A stretch of 32,577 nucleotides of DNA from NCBI GenBank assembly GCA_017451145.1, contig JAFSSG010000011.1, positions 1 through 32,577 on the forward strand. The letters are read 5' to 3'. This stretch comes from Clostridia bacterium (lineage in GTDB: Bacteria; Bacillota_A; Clostridia; UBA1381). Made by a program: the position numbers and the translations under genes. How positions within the stretch are numbered: the first letter of the stretch is position 1; each line of letters opens with the position of its first letter. Below the pieces are notes generated by a model that was not told the origin of the DNA, searched no databases, and saw nothing but the letters and a program-made list of their open reading frames with translations. Positions 15,762 through 24,360 of the stretch are shown here, one piece after another.

Positions 15762-17348
15762 ATGGCAAATACAAGAGGTTTTGATATACCGCATTACCGT
15801 GATTTAAAAGAAACTCTCGTAAAAAATGCGGAAAGATTTGGAAATGAAACGGCATTTCACTATTTTAAGGGCGATAAAACCATTTCCGTTTCATTTGAAA
15901 AAACAAAGGAGGACGCTTTTTATCTTGCAAGTTATTTCGCAGGATTGGGGCTTTCCGACTCAAAAATCGCTCTTTATGCGGAAAACAGCTACGAGTGGAT
16001 CATCACCTATTTTGCGGCGATTATCTCAAACAACGCAATAGTACCGCTCGACAAAGAGTTAAAGCCGTCCGAGGCGGCAAAGCTTTTTGACGCCTGTGGT
16101 GCGGAAACTCTCATATATTCCGCAAAAAAGGCAGAACTTGCGGAGGTTTTACAAGACAACTTAAAGCACAGCCTTTGTCTTGACAATTTTGCAGACGCTA
16201 TCGCAAAAGGAAAATCTCAAATCGCCGAAACAAAAATCGAGGACATCACGCTTGACCTTGAAAAGCCCTGCATTTTTATCTTTACATCAGGTACGACGGG
16301 CGTTCCAAAGTGTGCCATGCTCTGCCAGAGAAACATTATGTCGGATATGATTTTGTCGATTGAGTCTTTGAAATTCCCAAAAGGCACTGTCTGCGTTCTT
16401 CCGCTTAACCACACTTTCGGCATGATGGCCTGCGTGCTTTGTCAATTCTATTGCGGATTCCCCGTATTCATAAACGGCGGATTAAAATACATTCTGCGTG
16501 ATATAAACGAGGCAAAACCGGGACATATTTCGGTTGTTCCGCTGTTTGTGGAAAGTTTTTACAAGTCGATTTGGAAAAATGCCAAAAAATCAGGAAAAGA
16601 CAAGCTCCTTAAAAAGATGATAAAGGTCAGCAACGGTCTTCGCAAAGTCGGCATTGACCTGCGTCGTAAATTCTTCAAGTCGGTAATCGACGCTTTCGGC
16701 GGTAATCTGGAAATGATTATAACGGGCGGTGCTCCTATCCCCGACGAGCTCATTTTGGGATTTGACGATTTGGGCATCAAGGTTGTTAACGGGTTTGGTA
16801 TTACCGAGTGTTCGCCGATCGTTTCGCTTAGTTTATTGGAAGGAAACAAAATGGGCAGTATCGGAAAGCCTATTAAAAATGTTGAAATGAAAACGATAAA
16901 CGAAAACGAGGACGGCGAGGGTGAGCTTTGCGTCAAGGGCGATATCGTTATGCTGGGATATTTCAACAATCCCGAAGCCACCGAAGCAGTGTTCGACGAC
17001 GGTTGGTTTATGACAGGCGACGTCGGCAGGATTGATGAGGACGGGTTCGTGTTCATCACGGGAAGAAAGAAAAATATTATAATTCTTGATAACGGCAAGA
17101 ATGTTTATCCTGAAGAGCTTGAATATCTGATAGGACGAATCGAGGGTGTTACCGAAGTTTTGGTTTATGCTGAGAACGGATTTATCACAGCCGAGATTTA
17201 CGCCGAAGATATGTCGTTCAAGGACAAGATCACAGACGCGATAAAAAATGAATTAAATCCGTCTGTTGCACAGTATAAGCAGGTCCACAAAATCAAATTC
17301 CGTGAAACCGAGTTTGAAAAAACCACAACTAAGAAAATAAAAAGATAG
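15762..17348 (+). CDS. AMP-forming acyl-CoA synthetase (long-chain fatty acid CoA ligase type)
   Basis: A 528-residue member of the ANL superfamily. It activates a carboxylic acid with ATP to an acyl-AMP, then transfers the acyl group to CoA. Motifs: P-loop FTSGTTGVPK (174-183); VVNGFGITECSP (A5 adenine-binding region); GELCVKG and TGDVGRIDEDGFVFITGRKK (A7/A8 hinge); NGKNVYPEELE; and a C-terminal TTTKKIKR, whose Lys is the likely adenylation catalytic residue. The start is uncertain among GTG 15735, ATG 15750 and ATG 15762. The last is preferred because AAAGG lies 14 nt and GGA 7 nt upstream and MANTRGFDIPHYRDLKE matches the usual family N terminus. The acyl substrate is unknown; fatty acid uptake or remodelling of membrane lipids is likely. 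Confidence 0.88.
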   Translation: MANTRGFDIPHYRDLKETLVKNAERFGNETAFHYFKGDKTISVSFEKTKEDAFYLASYFAGLGLSDSKIALYAENSYEWIITYFAAIISNNAIVPLDKELKPSEAAKLFDACGAETLIYSAKKAELAEVLQDNLKHSLCLDNFADAIAKGKSQIAETKIEDITLDLEKPCIFIFTSGTTGVPKCAMLCQRNIMSDMILSIESLKFPKGTVCVLPLNHTFGMMACVLCQFYCGFPVFINGGLKYILRDINEAKPGHISVVPLFVESFYKSIWKNAKKSGKDKLLKKMIKVSNGLRKVGIDLRRKFFKSVIDAFGGNLEMIITGGAPIPDELILGFDDLGIKVVNGFGITECSPIVSLSLLEGNKMGSIGKPIKNVEMKTINENEDGEGELCVKGDIVMLGYFNNPEATEAVFDDGWFMTGDVGRIDEDGFVFITGRKKNIIILDNGKNVYPEELEYLIGRIEGVTEVLVYAENGFITAEIYAEDMSFKDKITDAIKNELNPSVAQYKQVHKIKFRETEFEKTTTKKIKR

Positions 17349-17358
17349 GCAAACAGCA

Positions 17359-17389
17359 GAAAATCCACGCATTATATGCGTGGATTTTC
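17359..17389. terminator. Bidirectional hairpin terminator between acyl-CoA synthetase and comM
   Basis: A 14-bp perfect stem (17359-17372 with 17376-17389, GAAAATCCACGCAT) with a 3-nt loop, 10 nt after one stop codon and 1 nt from the convergent comM stop. The T-run lies within the stem end, so strength is moderate. Confidence 0.7.
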
Positions 17390-17390
17390 G

Positions 17391-18920
17391 TTATCCGAAA
17401 TATTTTCTGTCAAGACTGCGGTACTGTATCGCCTCCGCGATATGCTCCGCTTTGATGTTCGGCTCACCGGCAAGGTCCGCAATCGTTCTTGCGACCTTCA
17501 AAATGCGTGAATGTGCCCTTGCCGAAAGTCCCATTTTCTCAAACGCCATCTTTAAAATGCCGTTTGACCGCTCATCTATACCGCAAAACTCTGTCAGCAT
17601 ACCGGCTGAAAGCTGGGAATTTGAATATATTTTAAGTCCCTCATAACGCTTTCGCTGAATTTGTCTTGCCCTGTTTACCCGCTCCTTGATTTTCGCCGAC
17701 GGCTCACCTTTTTCGCCCTTGCTCAAATCGTCATATTCCACGTTCCCGACTTCGACCTGAATATCGATTCTATCCAAAAGCGGACCGGAGATTTTCGCAC
17801 GGTACTGATTTATCTGGTTTGGCGTACAGATGCACTGCCTTTTGCTGTCGCCCAAAAATCCGCACTTACAAGGGTTCATACTGGCAATAAGCATCAAATT
17901 GCAGGGATATGTAAGCGTTGCGTTTACTCTTGAGATTGTCACTTTTCCGTCCTCCAACGGCTGACGCATCACTTCAAGTGCTTCCCGCTTAAACTCAGGA
18001 AGCTCGTCCAAAAACAGTACGCCGTTATGTGCAAGGGACAATTCTCCCGGTTTCGGCACAGTTCCGCCACCCGAAAGTCCAACTGTTGAAACGGTATGAT
18101 GCGGGTTTCTGAACGGTCTGCCCGTTATAAGAGGCATATCTTTATTTAAAGTTCCTGCTATCGAGTGTATTTTTGAGACCTCCAACGCTTCTTCAAAGGA
18201 CAAATCGGGCAGAATTGACGGCATACGCTGTGCAAGCATTGTTTTTCCCGTACCGGGAGGCCCTATCAAAAGCACATTATGGTTTCCTGCCGCTGCGATT
18301 TCTAAAGCCCTTTTTGCACTTTCCTGACCTTTTACATCGCAAAAATCCAAAAGCCCTTCTTGTGAAGCAGTTATGTTATCAAAGCTCTCATTTGAATATT
18401 GTTCTATCTGTTCTTCGCCTTTTAAATGGGCAAAAAGCTCTGAAAGCTTTCTGACGGGATAAATGTTCGCGTTTTCCACAACCGCCGCCTCACGTGCCGC
18501 AGATTCAGGCACATAAAAGTTTTTATATCCACGCTCAAACATCGCGATAACCATAGGAAGTATGCCCGAAATATGATTTACGCTGCCGTCAAGCGACAGT
18601 TCGCCCATAAATACGGCGTCTTCCGACGGGTTTGGGATTTGTCCCGTTGCCGCCATTATGGCAACAGCTATCGGCAGGTCATATCCTGAGCCTTCCTTAC
18701 GCATTGATGCAGGTGCCATATTGACAATAAGCTTTTTTGACGGAAAGGCATATCCGGAATTTTTTATTCCCGAGCGTACACGCTCTCTTGCCTCCTTTAC
18801 CGCCGCATCTCCAAGACCTACAATCTCAAAGCTTGGCAGTCCGCCCGTTATATCAACCTCAACGCTAACGGCAAATCCGTCTATTCCTATAAGTCCGACA
18901 GAGTTAACTTTTGAAAGCAT
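17391..18920 (-). CDS. comM: YifB/ComM family Mg-chelatase-like AAA+ ATPase
   Basis: A 509-residue protein: an N-terminal ChlI-like domain (GIDGFAVSVEVDITGGLPSF, then GLGDAAVKEARERV), an AAA+ core with Walker A GPPGTGKT (220-227) and Walker B VLFLDELPEF (301-310), a four-Cys cluster CKC-N9-CIC (351-365) that likely binds zinc, and a C-terminal helical domain. In naturally competent bacteria ComM is a hexameric helicase that drives branch migration of DNA taken up during transformation; homologues are universal in Clostridia, where the role is less clear. It is last of a run of genes that begins with the HD hydrolase. The gap to the ttcA-like gene is 12 nt, so they are co-transcribed. Length is normal and motifs are intact. 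Confidence 0.93.
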   Translation of the reverse strand: MLSKVNSVGLIGIDGFAVSVEVDITGGLPSFEIVGLGDAAVKEARERVRSGIKNSGYAFPSKKLIVNMAPASMRKEGSGYDLPIAVAIMAATGQIPNPSEDAVFMGELSLDGSVNHISGILPMVIAMFERGYKNFYVPESAAREAAVVENANIYPVRKLSELFAHLKGEEQIEQYSNESFDNITASQEGLLDFCDVKGQESAKRALEIAAAGNHNVLLIGPPGTGKTMLAQRMPSILPDLSFEEALEVSKIHSIAGTLNKDMPLITGRPFRNPHHTVSTVGLSGGGTVPKPGELSLAHNGVLFLDELPEFKREALEVMRQPLEDGKVTISRVNATLTYPCNLMLIASMNPCKCGFLGDSKRQCICTPNQINQYRAKISGPLLDRIDIQVEVGNVEYDDLSKGEKGEPSAKIKERVNRARQIQRKRYEGLKIYSNSQLSAGMLTEFCGIDERSNGILKMAFEKMGLSARAHSRILKVARTIADLAGEPNIKAEHIAEAIQYRSLDRKYFG

Positions 18921-18932
18921 ATTTTTCTCCTT

Positions 18933-19646
18933 TTATTTTCTGTCCCAGCCCTCTATTTTCCCGTTTTGTATGGCTGTGAACATTCTCTTTTTAAGCCCCG
19001 CATTTACCGACTTATCGAGCGTTTTTATGATTTCCTTCATTTCCTGCCGTTTTGTGTTTCCGTCAGCGGGACAGCTACTTTTTACAATCGGTAGCTCCAA
19101 GCGTTTTGCGACACTTTTTATGTCACATTCCCGCACATAAATAAGCGGTCTTATGGAATACAGATTCGTTCTGTCAAGATATGTCACGGGCGAAAAGCAG
19201 TTTATTCTTCCCTCATATAAAAGGCTCAGCATAAATGTTTCCAAAACATCGTCATTGTGATGCCCCAACGCCACCTTGTTGCATCCCTCGTCGAGTGCCA
19301 GATCGTTTAATGCTCCGCGACGCAGTTTTGAGCAAAGCGAACAGGGGTTTTCCTCCTGCCTGTAATCAAAAACGACTTCCTTTATATTGGTACGCTTTAC
19401 CGTATATGAAACGCCTATTTCCTCGCAGTATTTATAAACGCCCGACCAATCGGCGTTATATCCCATATCAAGTGTAAGTGCTTTGACTTCAAATTTTTTG
19501 GGATAAAACCGCGACAAATTCGCCAATGCTCCCAAAAGCACCAGACTGTCCTTGCCTCCCGACACACCGACAGCTATTCTGTCGCCGTCGGCTATCATAT
19601 CATAGTCCTCTACCGCTTTACGAACTCTGCTTACAATCTTTTTCAT
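18933..19646 (-). CDS. ttcA: TtcA-family tRNA 2-thiolation protein
   Basis: A 237-residue PP-loop ATPase of the TtcA/TtuA family. Known members thiolate a tRNA base using a [4Fe-4S] cluster; TtcA modifies cytidine 32. Motifs: PP-loop SGGKDS (29-34), PCSLCSKLRRG with Cys102 and Cys105, GHHNDD at about 128-133, and Cys192 in SSCPADG, giving the three cluster ligands. It is one nucleotide from pgsA and 12 from comM. The symbol is by family; the exact tRNA position modified in Clostridia is uncertain. Confidence 0.85.
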   Translation of the reverse strand: MKKIVSRVRKAVEDYDMIADGDRIAVGVSGGKDSLVLLGALANLSRFYPKKFEVKALTLDMGYNADWSGVYKYCEEIGVSYTVKRTNIKEVVFDYRQEENPCSLCSKLRRGALNDLALDEGCNKVALGHHNDDVLETFMLSLLYEGRINCFSPVTYLDRTNLYSIRPLIYVRECDIKSVAKRLELPIVKSSCPADGNTKRQEMKEIIKTLDKSVNAGLKKRMFTAIQNGKIEGWDRK

Positions 19647-19647
19647 T

Positions 19648-20199
19648 TTATATATCCTTAAAAACGGACGTATTTTTCATCAGATAATCCGCTCCCGAAA
19701 TAACCGTAATAACAGCCGAAAGCCATACAAGTATCTGCGTTATGAGTATTCCTGTTCCCTCAGGGCAAACAGGGTACATAACCAAAAATGCAACAATTAT
19801 CGAAATCATCTGAAACACCGTTTTTACCTTGCCCCACATCGATGCGGCAATAACCGTTCCGTTACCTGCCGCAACAAGCCTTATTCCCGACACAAAAAAC
19901 TCTCTCGTCAGAATCAGCATAATCGCCCACGCTGACGCTCTGCCCATACTTAAAAGTCCCAAATACGCGGCAGTTGTCAGCATTTTGTCGGCAAGGGGGT
20001 CCATAAGCTTTCCAAAATCTGTTATAAGTCCCTTTTTCCTTGCGATATGCCCGTCTAAGCTGTCGGTCATAGAAGCAATAATAAAAACTATGAGCGAAAT
20101 TGTTATAAATGCCGTGTTTTTAGAAATTGCCGTCATACACGCCATAAAAACAGGCACTAAAATTATTCTGAGTATTGTCAGTTTATTTGGTGTGTTCAT
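19648..20199 (-). CDS. pgsA: Phosphatidylglycerophosphate synthase
   Basis: A 183-residue membrane enzyme that transfers phosphatidyl from CDP-diacylglycerol to glycerol-3-phosphate, the committed step to phosphatidylglycerol and cardiolipin. The CDP-alcohol phosphotransferase signature DGx2ARx8Gx3Dx3D is complete (Asp49, Gly50, Ala53, Arg54, Gly63, Asp67, Asp71). About five or six membrane helices are visible. MNTPNKLTILRI is a typical start; AAAGGA lies upstream of the ATG at 20199, and the longer in-frame start at 20232 would run into the repeat. rimO lies upstream, as in many Firmicutes, but a MITE-like repeat fills the 127-nt gap. Confidence 0.94.
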   Translation of the reverse strand: MNTPNKLTILRIILVPVFMACMTAISKNTAFITISLIVFIIASMTDSLDGHIARKKGLITDFGKLMDPLADKMLTTAAYLGLLSMGRASAWAIMLILTREFFVSGIRLVAAGNGTVIAASMWGKVKTVFQMISIIVAFLVMYPVCPEGTGILITQILVWLSAVITVISGADYLMKNTSVFKDI

Positions 20200-20231
20200 A
20201 CTTGTTCCTTTCTGTGCCATATGCACATGCA

Positions 20232-20339
20232 AAAGTCTAAAAGAAAATTGTTCATATTGCTGCTTTGCAGAAAGTGGTGCTGTACTTTTGTACCGCCCCT
20301 TTCAAAAAGCGGTGAGATGGGCAATTTTATTTAGACTTT
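20232..20339. repeat. MITE-like palindromic element at the rimO 3' end
   Basis: About 108 bp bounded by imperfect terminal inverted repeats: AAAGTCTAAAAGAAAATTG (20232-20250) and the complement of CAATTTTATTTAGACTTT (20322-20339), which differ by a 1-nt indel and one further base. The interior holds further palindromes: CTG-N5-CAG near 20260-20270 and GTACTTTTGTAC (20283-20294) inside a longer imperfect GGTGC/GC-CC stem. The right terminus covers the stop codon and last three or four codons of rimO. No transposase is encoded, so it would be a non-autonomous element or a dispersed intergenic repeat. Confidence 0.55.
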
Positions 20340-21649
20340 CCTATAAGGTCGTATTCGTCGGCATTTAGTATCTCAACCTTTACAAATGTGCCGATTTCAA
20401 CCTCGTCCTCCGCCGCAAAATATACCTTCCCGTCAACATCTATGCTGTCGGCACGGCTACGCCCAAAATACATAAAATTCTCGCTGTCATAGCCCTCGCA
20501 AAGCACTTCCTGCACCGTTCCGATTTTCTCCGTATTCTTTTCGAGCGAAATTCCCTGCTGAATTTCCATAAGCTCGTTTTTACGCCGTTCCTTTTCGGCG
20601 TCTTCAATCTGACAGGGGAAGTTATACGCCGGAGTGTCCTCCTCTTTGGAATATGCAAAAACGCCCATTCTGTCAAATTTTATTTGCTTTATGAATTCTT
20701 TAAGCTCACAGAACTGTTCCTCTGTTTCAGCGGGAAAACCTGCGATTATCGATGTCCTTATCGTCACATCGGGGATACGCTTTCTTAAATCGCTTATCCT
20801 TTTTTCAATCTCTTTGCGGTTTGTCCGCCGAGCCATTCGCCTTAAAATATCATCATTTATGTGTTGAATCGGCATATCGACATACGGGCAAATCTTTTCA
20901 TTTTCCGCCATAACCGAAATCAATTCGTCGGTTATGGCTTCTGTGTAGAAATAATGTATGCGTATCCAGTGTATTCCGTCTATTTTGCAAAGCTTTTGCA
21001 AAAGTCCCGCAAGGGACGGCTTTTTATAAATGTCAATCCCGTACCTTGTAGTATCCTGTGCGATTAAAATGAGCTCTTTTACTCCGCTTTTGGCAAGTCG
21101 TTCCGCCTCAGCGAGTATATCCTCTTCCTTACGGCTTTTATAATGCCCCCGTATTTTCGGTATCGCACAATATGTGCAGTTATTGTCGCAGCCGTCTGCA
21201 ATTTTAAGATATGCCGTGTAAAAGGGCGTCGTCAAAATTCTCGGTAAGTTTTCGGGCAAGGTATAGTTTTGATGCCCGAAAAGGCAGATTTTTTCGCCCT
21301 CTTCACTCTTTTTGATTATTTCATCGATCCTGTCAAAATCGCCCGTACCGACAACGGCGTCCAGCTCAGGAATTTCACGCTCCATTTCGGTATTATAACG
21401 TTCCGCAAGACAGCCCGTTGCTATTAAAAGACGGCATTTTCCGCTTTTTTTATACTCTGCCATCTCTAAAATGGCGTCTATCGACTCCTGCTTTGCAGGG
21501 GTTATAAATCCGCAGGTGTTTACAATTATTGCCTCAGCATCTTTTGGCTCGGCGACAATTTTATGTCCCTTTTCGGCAAGTATTCCAAGCATTATCTCTG
21601 CATCGGTCTGATTTTTCGCACAGCCGAGCGATACCATACCTATCTTCAT
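20327..21649 (-). CDS. rimO: Ribosomal protein S12 methylthiotransferase
   Basis: A 440-residue radical-SAM enzyme that adds a methylthio group to the conserved Asp of ribosomal protein S12. The UPF0004 domain carries auxiliary-cluster ligands Cys10, Cys46 and Cys80 (MVSLGCAKNQTDAE, NTCGF, TGCLAERY). The radical-SAM core has Cys154, Cys158 and Cys161 in DGCDNNCTYCAIPKIRG, which is diagnostic of RimO against MiaB, and a TRAM domain ends the protein. The ATG at 21649 overlaps the recX stop by 4 nt (ATGA) and follows AGGAAG. Its last residues (GKSK) and stop codon fall inside the MITE-like repeat terminus. Confidence 0.95.
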   Translation of the reverse strand: MKIGMVSLGCAKNQTDAEIMLGILAEKGHKIVAEPKDAEAIIVNTCGFITPAKQESIDAILEMAEYKKSGKCRLLIATGCLAERYNTEMEREIPELDAVVGTGDFDRIDEIIKKSEEGEKICLFGHQNYTLPENLPRILTTPFYTAYLKIADGCDNNCTYCAIPKIRGHYKSRKEEDILAEAERLAKSGVKELILIAQDTTRYGIDIYKKPSLAGLLQKLCKIDGIHWIRIHYFYTEAITDELISVMAENEKICPYVDMPIQHINDDILRRMARRTNRKEIEKRISDLRKRIPDVTIRTSIIAGFPAETEEQFCELKEFIKQIKFDRMGVFAYSKEEDTPAYNFPCQIEDAEKERRKNELMEIQQGISLEKNTEKIGTVQEVLCEGYDSENFMYFGRSRADSIDVDGKVYFAAEDEVEIGTFVKVEILNADEYDLIGKSK

Positions 21650-22119
21650 TCTTCTTCCTGATTCTCCCTGATTTTTTCTATGCATCTTTTTATATCGCCA
21701 AAGTCATAGCCCCGATAGACAAAATACCTTATTGCCCTGTCTATGCTTTTTTGGTCAAAGCTTCCGCCGAGCTTCCGCTCAATAAGCGGAAAAAGTGTAT
21801 CGCTTTCGTCTTCTGAAAGTTCCGACAGTGCCGTTTCTATATGCTCCTCTGCGATACCTCTTTTTTTAAGCTCCTGCACGATTCGATTTTTACCGTATTT
21901 TTTTATATTTTGCAAGTCTTTCGCAAGATGCAGGGCATACTTTTCATCATCGACAAAGCCGTATTCCCTTACAAAATCCAGAATATACGGCAAATCCTCC
22001 GCTTTTGCACCTGCTCTTTTTAATTTGTCCGAAAGCTCCTTTTCCGAATGTGAGCGGAAAGACAAAAGTCTTAATGCCTTCTCTTTTGCCTGGCTCCTAT
22101 CTAATTCTTTTTCCATCAT
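21646..22119 (-). CDS. recX: Regulatory protein RecX
   Basis: A 157-residue, helix-rich three-repeat protein of the RecX family, which binds RecA filaments and modulates recombination. Family features: KALRLLSFRSHSEKELSDKL near the N terminus, YGFVDDEKYALHLAKDL (about 53-69), KKYGKNRIVQELKKRGIAEE (73-92), and a third repeat ending YFVYRGYDFGDIKRCI. recA is not in the window, which is common in Clostridia. It overlaps both neighbours by 4 nt, so it is translationally coupled to the HD hydrolase and rimO. The ATG at 22119 or 22116 could be used. Confidence 0.92.
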   Translation of the reverse strand: MMEKELDRSQAKEKALRLLSFRSHSEKELSDKLKRAGAKAEDLPYILDFVREYGFVDDEKYALHLAKDLQNIKKYGKNRIVQELKKRGIAEEHIETALSELSEDESDTLFPLIERKLGGSFDQKSIDRAIRYFVYRGYDFGDIKRCIEKIRENQEEE

Positions 22120-23303
22120 AGCCTGAAATAATCGAACAGCTGTCCAAAATCAACCGACGCGATAGTCCTGTTTTCGTAATTTTGGAAGATGTTGTGATAA
22201 CCTTGTTGGATTTGTTCTGAATTTATGCCGTATTTTATCGACATATATGCTTCGAGATATGCGGACAGATGGTCGCAACCGCGTATCAATTCCCCGTCAA
22301 TTGCCGAAAACTCGTCTTTATTATATCTTTCGTTTATTTCTTCTGAGGAAACCCTTAAAAGCTTTCCGTCTATGCATATTTTGGAGGCAAATTCGTCCTG
22401 AATGAAAAATTCCAGCTCTTTTCTTATGTTTTCAGGTACGAGCGGATAGATTTCCTTTTTCATCTGTTCGCCCTCAATGTCCTTTATTATGCTGTCAAGT
22501 CCCTCAACGGAAGATTTTATAGGCGAAACAATGTCCCGCGTCAAAACCTCAGGGATATCGTGGAACAGACCGCCTAAAAAGTTATTTATAAGCCGTTTTT
22601 TACACGCATCACATTCAAGCGACGTAAAATATGACATTATCGCAACTACCATCATGTGCCCCATAACCGAAGTCTGCGGCATTCTTACCGCCCTCGACCA
22701 GCGTTGCTGGTAACGGAGTTTGCCCATCAGGGACAGGAATTTTTGCAGGTTTATATCGGTCGCAAAACGCGAAAAACCGTCAAAGGTGTTACATTCGGAA
22801 AGTCCCTTTTCAACGCCCTCCTTGACCTGCTCAATATCATAAGTTTTGCGGTTTTGCGGGTATATTACCTCAAATTCCCAATGCGTCGCATAGTAATGTG
22901 CCGCCTTTAAAATCTTTTTTTCCTTTTTTGCATACTCGCTGTCGGTAAAATAACGGCACATTTTCTCATAAAAATCGCCTTTTAAGTCAAAAGTTTTTGC
23001 CTTCAGCTCGTTTAAAACCCACTCATTTATCTGCGGTCCTTTTTCCTTCATGAGCTGGTGATATACGGGGGGCTTTATATCCGTCAGCATAATACGGTGC
23101 AAAAACTCAAATATTCCTCCCTCAATCAAAAGGAGCGGATCATAGTTTCCATCACCCTCACATTTTCCCAAAACATAAGCATAAACCATTTTATGTGCCT
23201 GTTTGTCAAGCTCGGAAAAGCCGTTATGCGGTCTTATATGGTCATTCCAACGCTGTATCGACGCCGCATCGTGTATGAGTGAAATTAAAGATTTTCTTAT
23301 CAT
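22116..23303 (-). CDS. HD-domain hydrolase, YfbR-like
   Basis: A 395-residue protein. The C-terminal half (about 185-390) is an HD-superfamily phosphohydrolase related to YfbR (COG1896), with metal ligands His216 (SVMGH), His248-Asp249 (FHDIPEVLTRDIVSP) and a later Asp in GCDHLSAYLEAY. YfbR acts on deoxynucleoside monophosphates, but this protein is about twice as long, with an extra N-terminal helical region (1-180) also containing IHDAAS and DKQAHKMVYAYVLG. The substrate is uncertain. It has AGGAGG before the ATG and is first gene of the recX-rimO run, next to a clear promoter. Confidence 0.8.
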   Translation of the reverse strand: MIRKSLISLIHDAASIQRWNDHIRPHNGFSELDKQAHKMVYAYVLGKCEGDGNYDPLLLIEGGIFEFLHRIMLTDIKPPVYHQLMKEKGPQINEWVLNELKAKTFDLKGDFYEKMCRYFTDSEYAKKEKKILKAAHYYATHWEFEVIYPQNRKTYDIEQVKEGVEKGLSECNTFDGFSRFATDINLQKFLSLMGKLRYQQRWSRAVRMPQTSVMGHMMVVAIMSYFTSLECDACKKRLINNFLGGLFHDIPEVLTRDIVSPIKSSVEGLDSIIKDIEGEQMKKEIYPLVPENIRKELEFFIQDEFASKICIDGKLLRVSSEEINERYNKDEFSAIDGELIRGCDHLSAYLEAYMSIKYGINSEQIQQGYHNIFQNYENRTIASVDFGQLFDYFRL

Positions 23304-23327
23304 TTTCTCGCCTCCTGATTATGAATA

Positions 23328-23357
23328 ATTATACCACAAAATTCCTTGATAGGTCAA
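23328..23357 (-). promoter_or_regulatory. Promoter of the HD-recX-rimO operon
   Basis: On the minus strand, TTGACC (23352-23357), an 18-nt spacer, TATAAT (23328-23333) preceded by TGG, an extended -10. Confidence 0.8.
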
Positions 23358-23406
23358 TAGCAATTATGTGCTTGTCTTTTTTTTATTTATCCTGCGGGAA
23401 CGGGGA

Positions 23407-23444
23407 AGAATAGTGACACAAATTCTATATCGTCACATATTCTA
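23407..23444 (+). promoter_or_regulatory. Candidate sporulation-type promoter and inverted repeat
   Basis: CATATTCTA (23436-23444) fits the sigma-K -10 pattern CATANNNTA, with AC (23418-23419) 16 nt upstream as a minimal -35. It overlaps an inverted repeat: AGAATA-GTGAC (23407-23417) and GTCAC-A-TATTCT (23432-23443), 11 bp with one bulged A. No sigma-A promoter was found for the gene downstream. The match is short, so confidence is limited. Confidence 0.35.
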
Positions 23445-23487
23445 TTAACAGGGGCTAACCCATAATTCATTGAAAGGAAGTTTGTAT

Positions 23488-24309
23488 ATGAACGAAAAAA
23501 CTTGCGGAGCCGGAAACGGCGGTTTCAAAGAGGCTGTTTGCATACATACCGATAAAGTTTATGACAGTTGCCGTGACAAAGACTGTCTTGAAAATATACG
23601 GGTGTATCTTACTGCCGACGGTCAGTGCGTTGTTGACAGAGCAATCAATGTAAAATGCACAAAGGCGGAAATCATATGGGTTTTTTCCGATATAGAACCC
23701 GTACCATTTAACCGTGGTTTTTATTCGGTTGACCTTAAATATTTCTTCAAAATAACCCTTGCCGTATTTACAGGGCTCGGAAGACCTACCGAAGTAGAAG
23801 GACTTGCAACTTTTGACAAAAAAGTTATCCTTTTCGGCAGCGAAGGAAATGCCAAGGTATTCGCGTCAAAGTATAAACAGGACGCTTTCGACCCACAAAT
23901 GTGGAAAAAGACGAATATGCCGTCTGCCGTTGTTGAGGTTGTTGACCCGATAGCCTTGGGAGCAAAGGTTTTGGACGTTAACGACAAGTGTTGCTGTGAT
24001 GACGATTTCGATTTGGCAAGTATTCCCGAATCGGTAAGCCGTGTTTTTGACGACAATCTGATTTTGGGCGGAGAACAAAAGCGTGTGTTCGTTTCCATCG
24101 GTATCTTCTCGATAATACGTTTGGAACGCAGAGTAATGCTTCTGATCCCCGCATACGATTTCTGTATTCCGCAAAAGGAATGCGTCGGTGCTACCGACGA
24201 TAACCCCTGCGATTTATTCGACAGGATTTCCTTCCCCGTTGACGAGTTTTTCCCTCCCGAAAGAAGTAATTTCGAGGAAAATTCGGACGACACGGGTTGC
24301 GGTTGCTAA
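23488..24309 (+). CDS. Conserved Cys-rich protein, possibly spore-associated
   Basis: A 273-residue soluble protein with no signal peptide or membrane segment. Cysteines cluster near the N terminus (CGAGNGGFKEAVCIHTDKVY, then SCRDKDCLENIRVYL), in the middle (DKCCCDDDFD) and at the very end (GCGC). The VYDSCRDKDCLEN block recurs in conserved hypothetical proteins of many Clostridia (recalled, not searched). Cysteine-rich, self-associating proteins of this kind are often spore coat components, and the possible sigma-K-type promoter upstream agrees with that, but both are inference. The start at 23488 has AAAGGAAG 7 nt before it. It is monocistronic and ends at a bidirectional terminator shared with ftsZ. 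Confidence 0.7.
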   Translation: MNEKTCGAGNGGFKEAVCIHTDKVYDSCRDKDCLENIRVYLTADGQCVVDRAINVKCTKAEIIWVFSDIEPVPFNRGFYSVDLKYFFKITLAVFTGLGRPTEVEGLATFDKKVILFGSEGNAKVFASKYKQDAFDPQMWKKTNMPSAVVEVVDPIALGAKVLDVNDKCCCDDDFDLASIPESVSRVFDDNLILGGEQKRVFVSIGIFSIIRLERRVMLLIPAYDFCIPQKECVGATDDNPCDLFDRISFPVDEFFPPERSNFEENSDDTGCGC

Positions 24310-24313
24310 AACA

Positions 24314-24350
24314 AAAAAAGCAGAAATGACAAACTCATTTCTGCTTTTTT
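24314..24350. terminator. Bidirectional terminator between the Cys-rich gene and ftsZ
   Basis: A 16-bp perfect stem (24314-24329 with 24335-24350, GCAGAAATGA core) with a CAAAC loop, flanked by A and T runs that give U-tracts on both strands. Confidence 0.93.
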
Positions 24351-24360
24351 GTTTCATACT

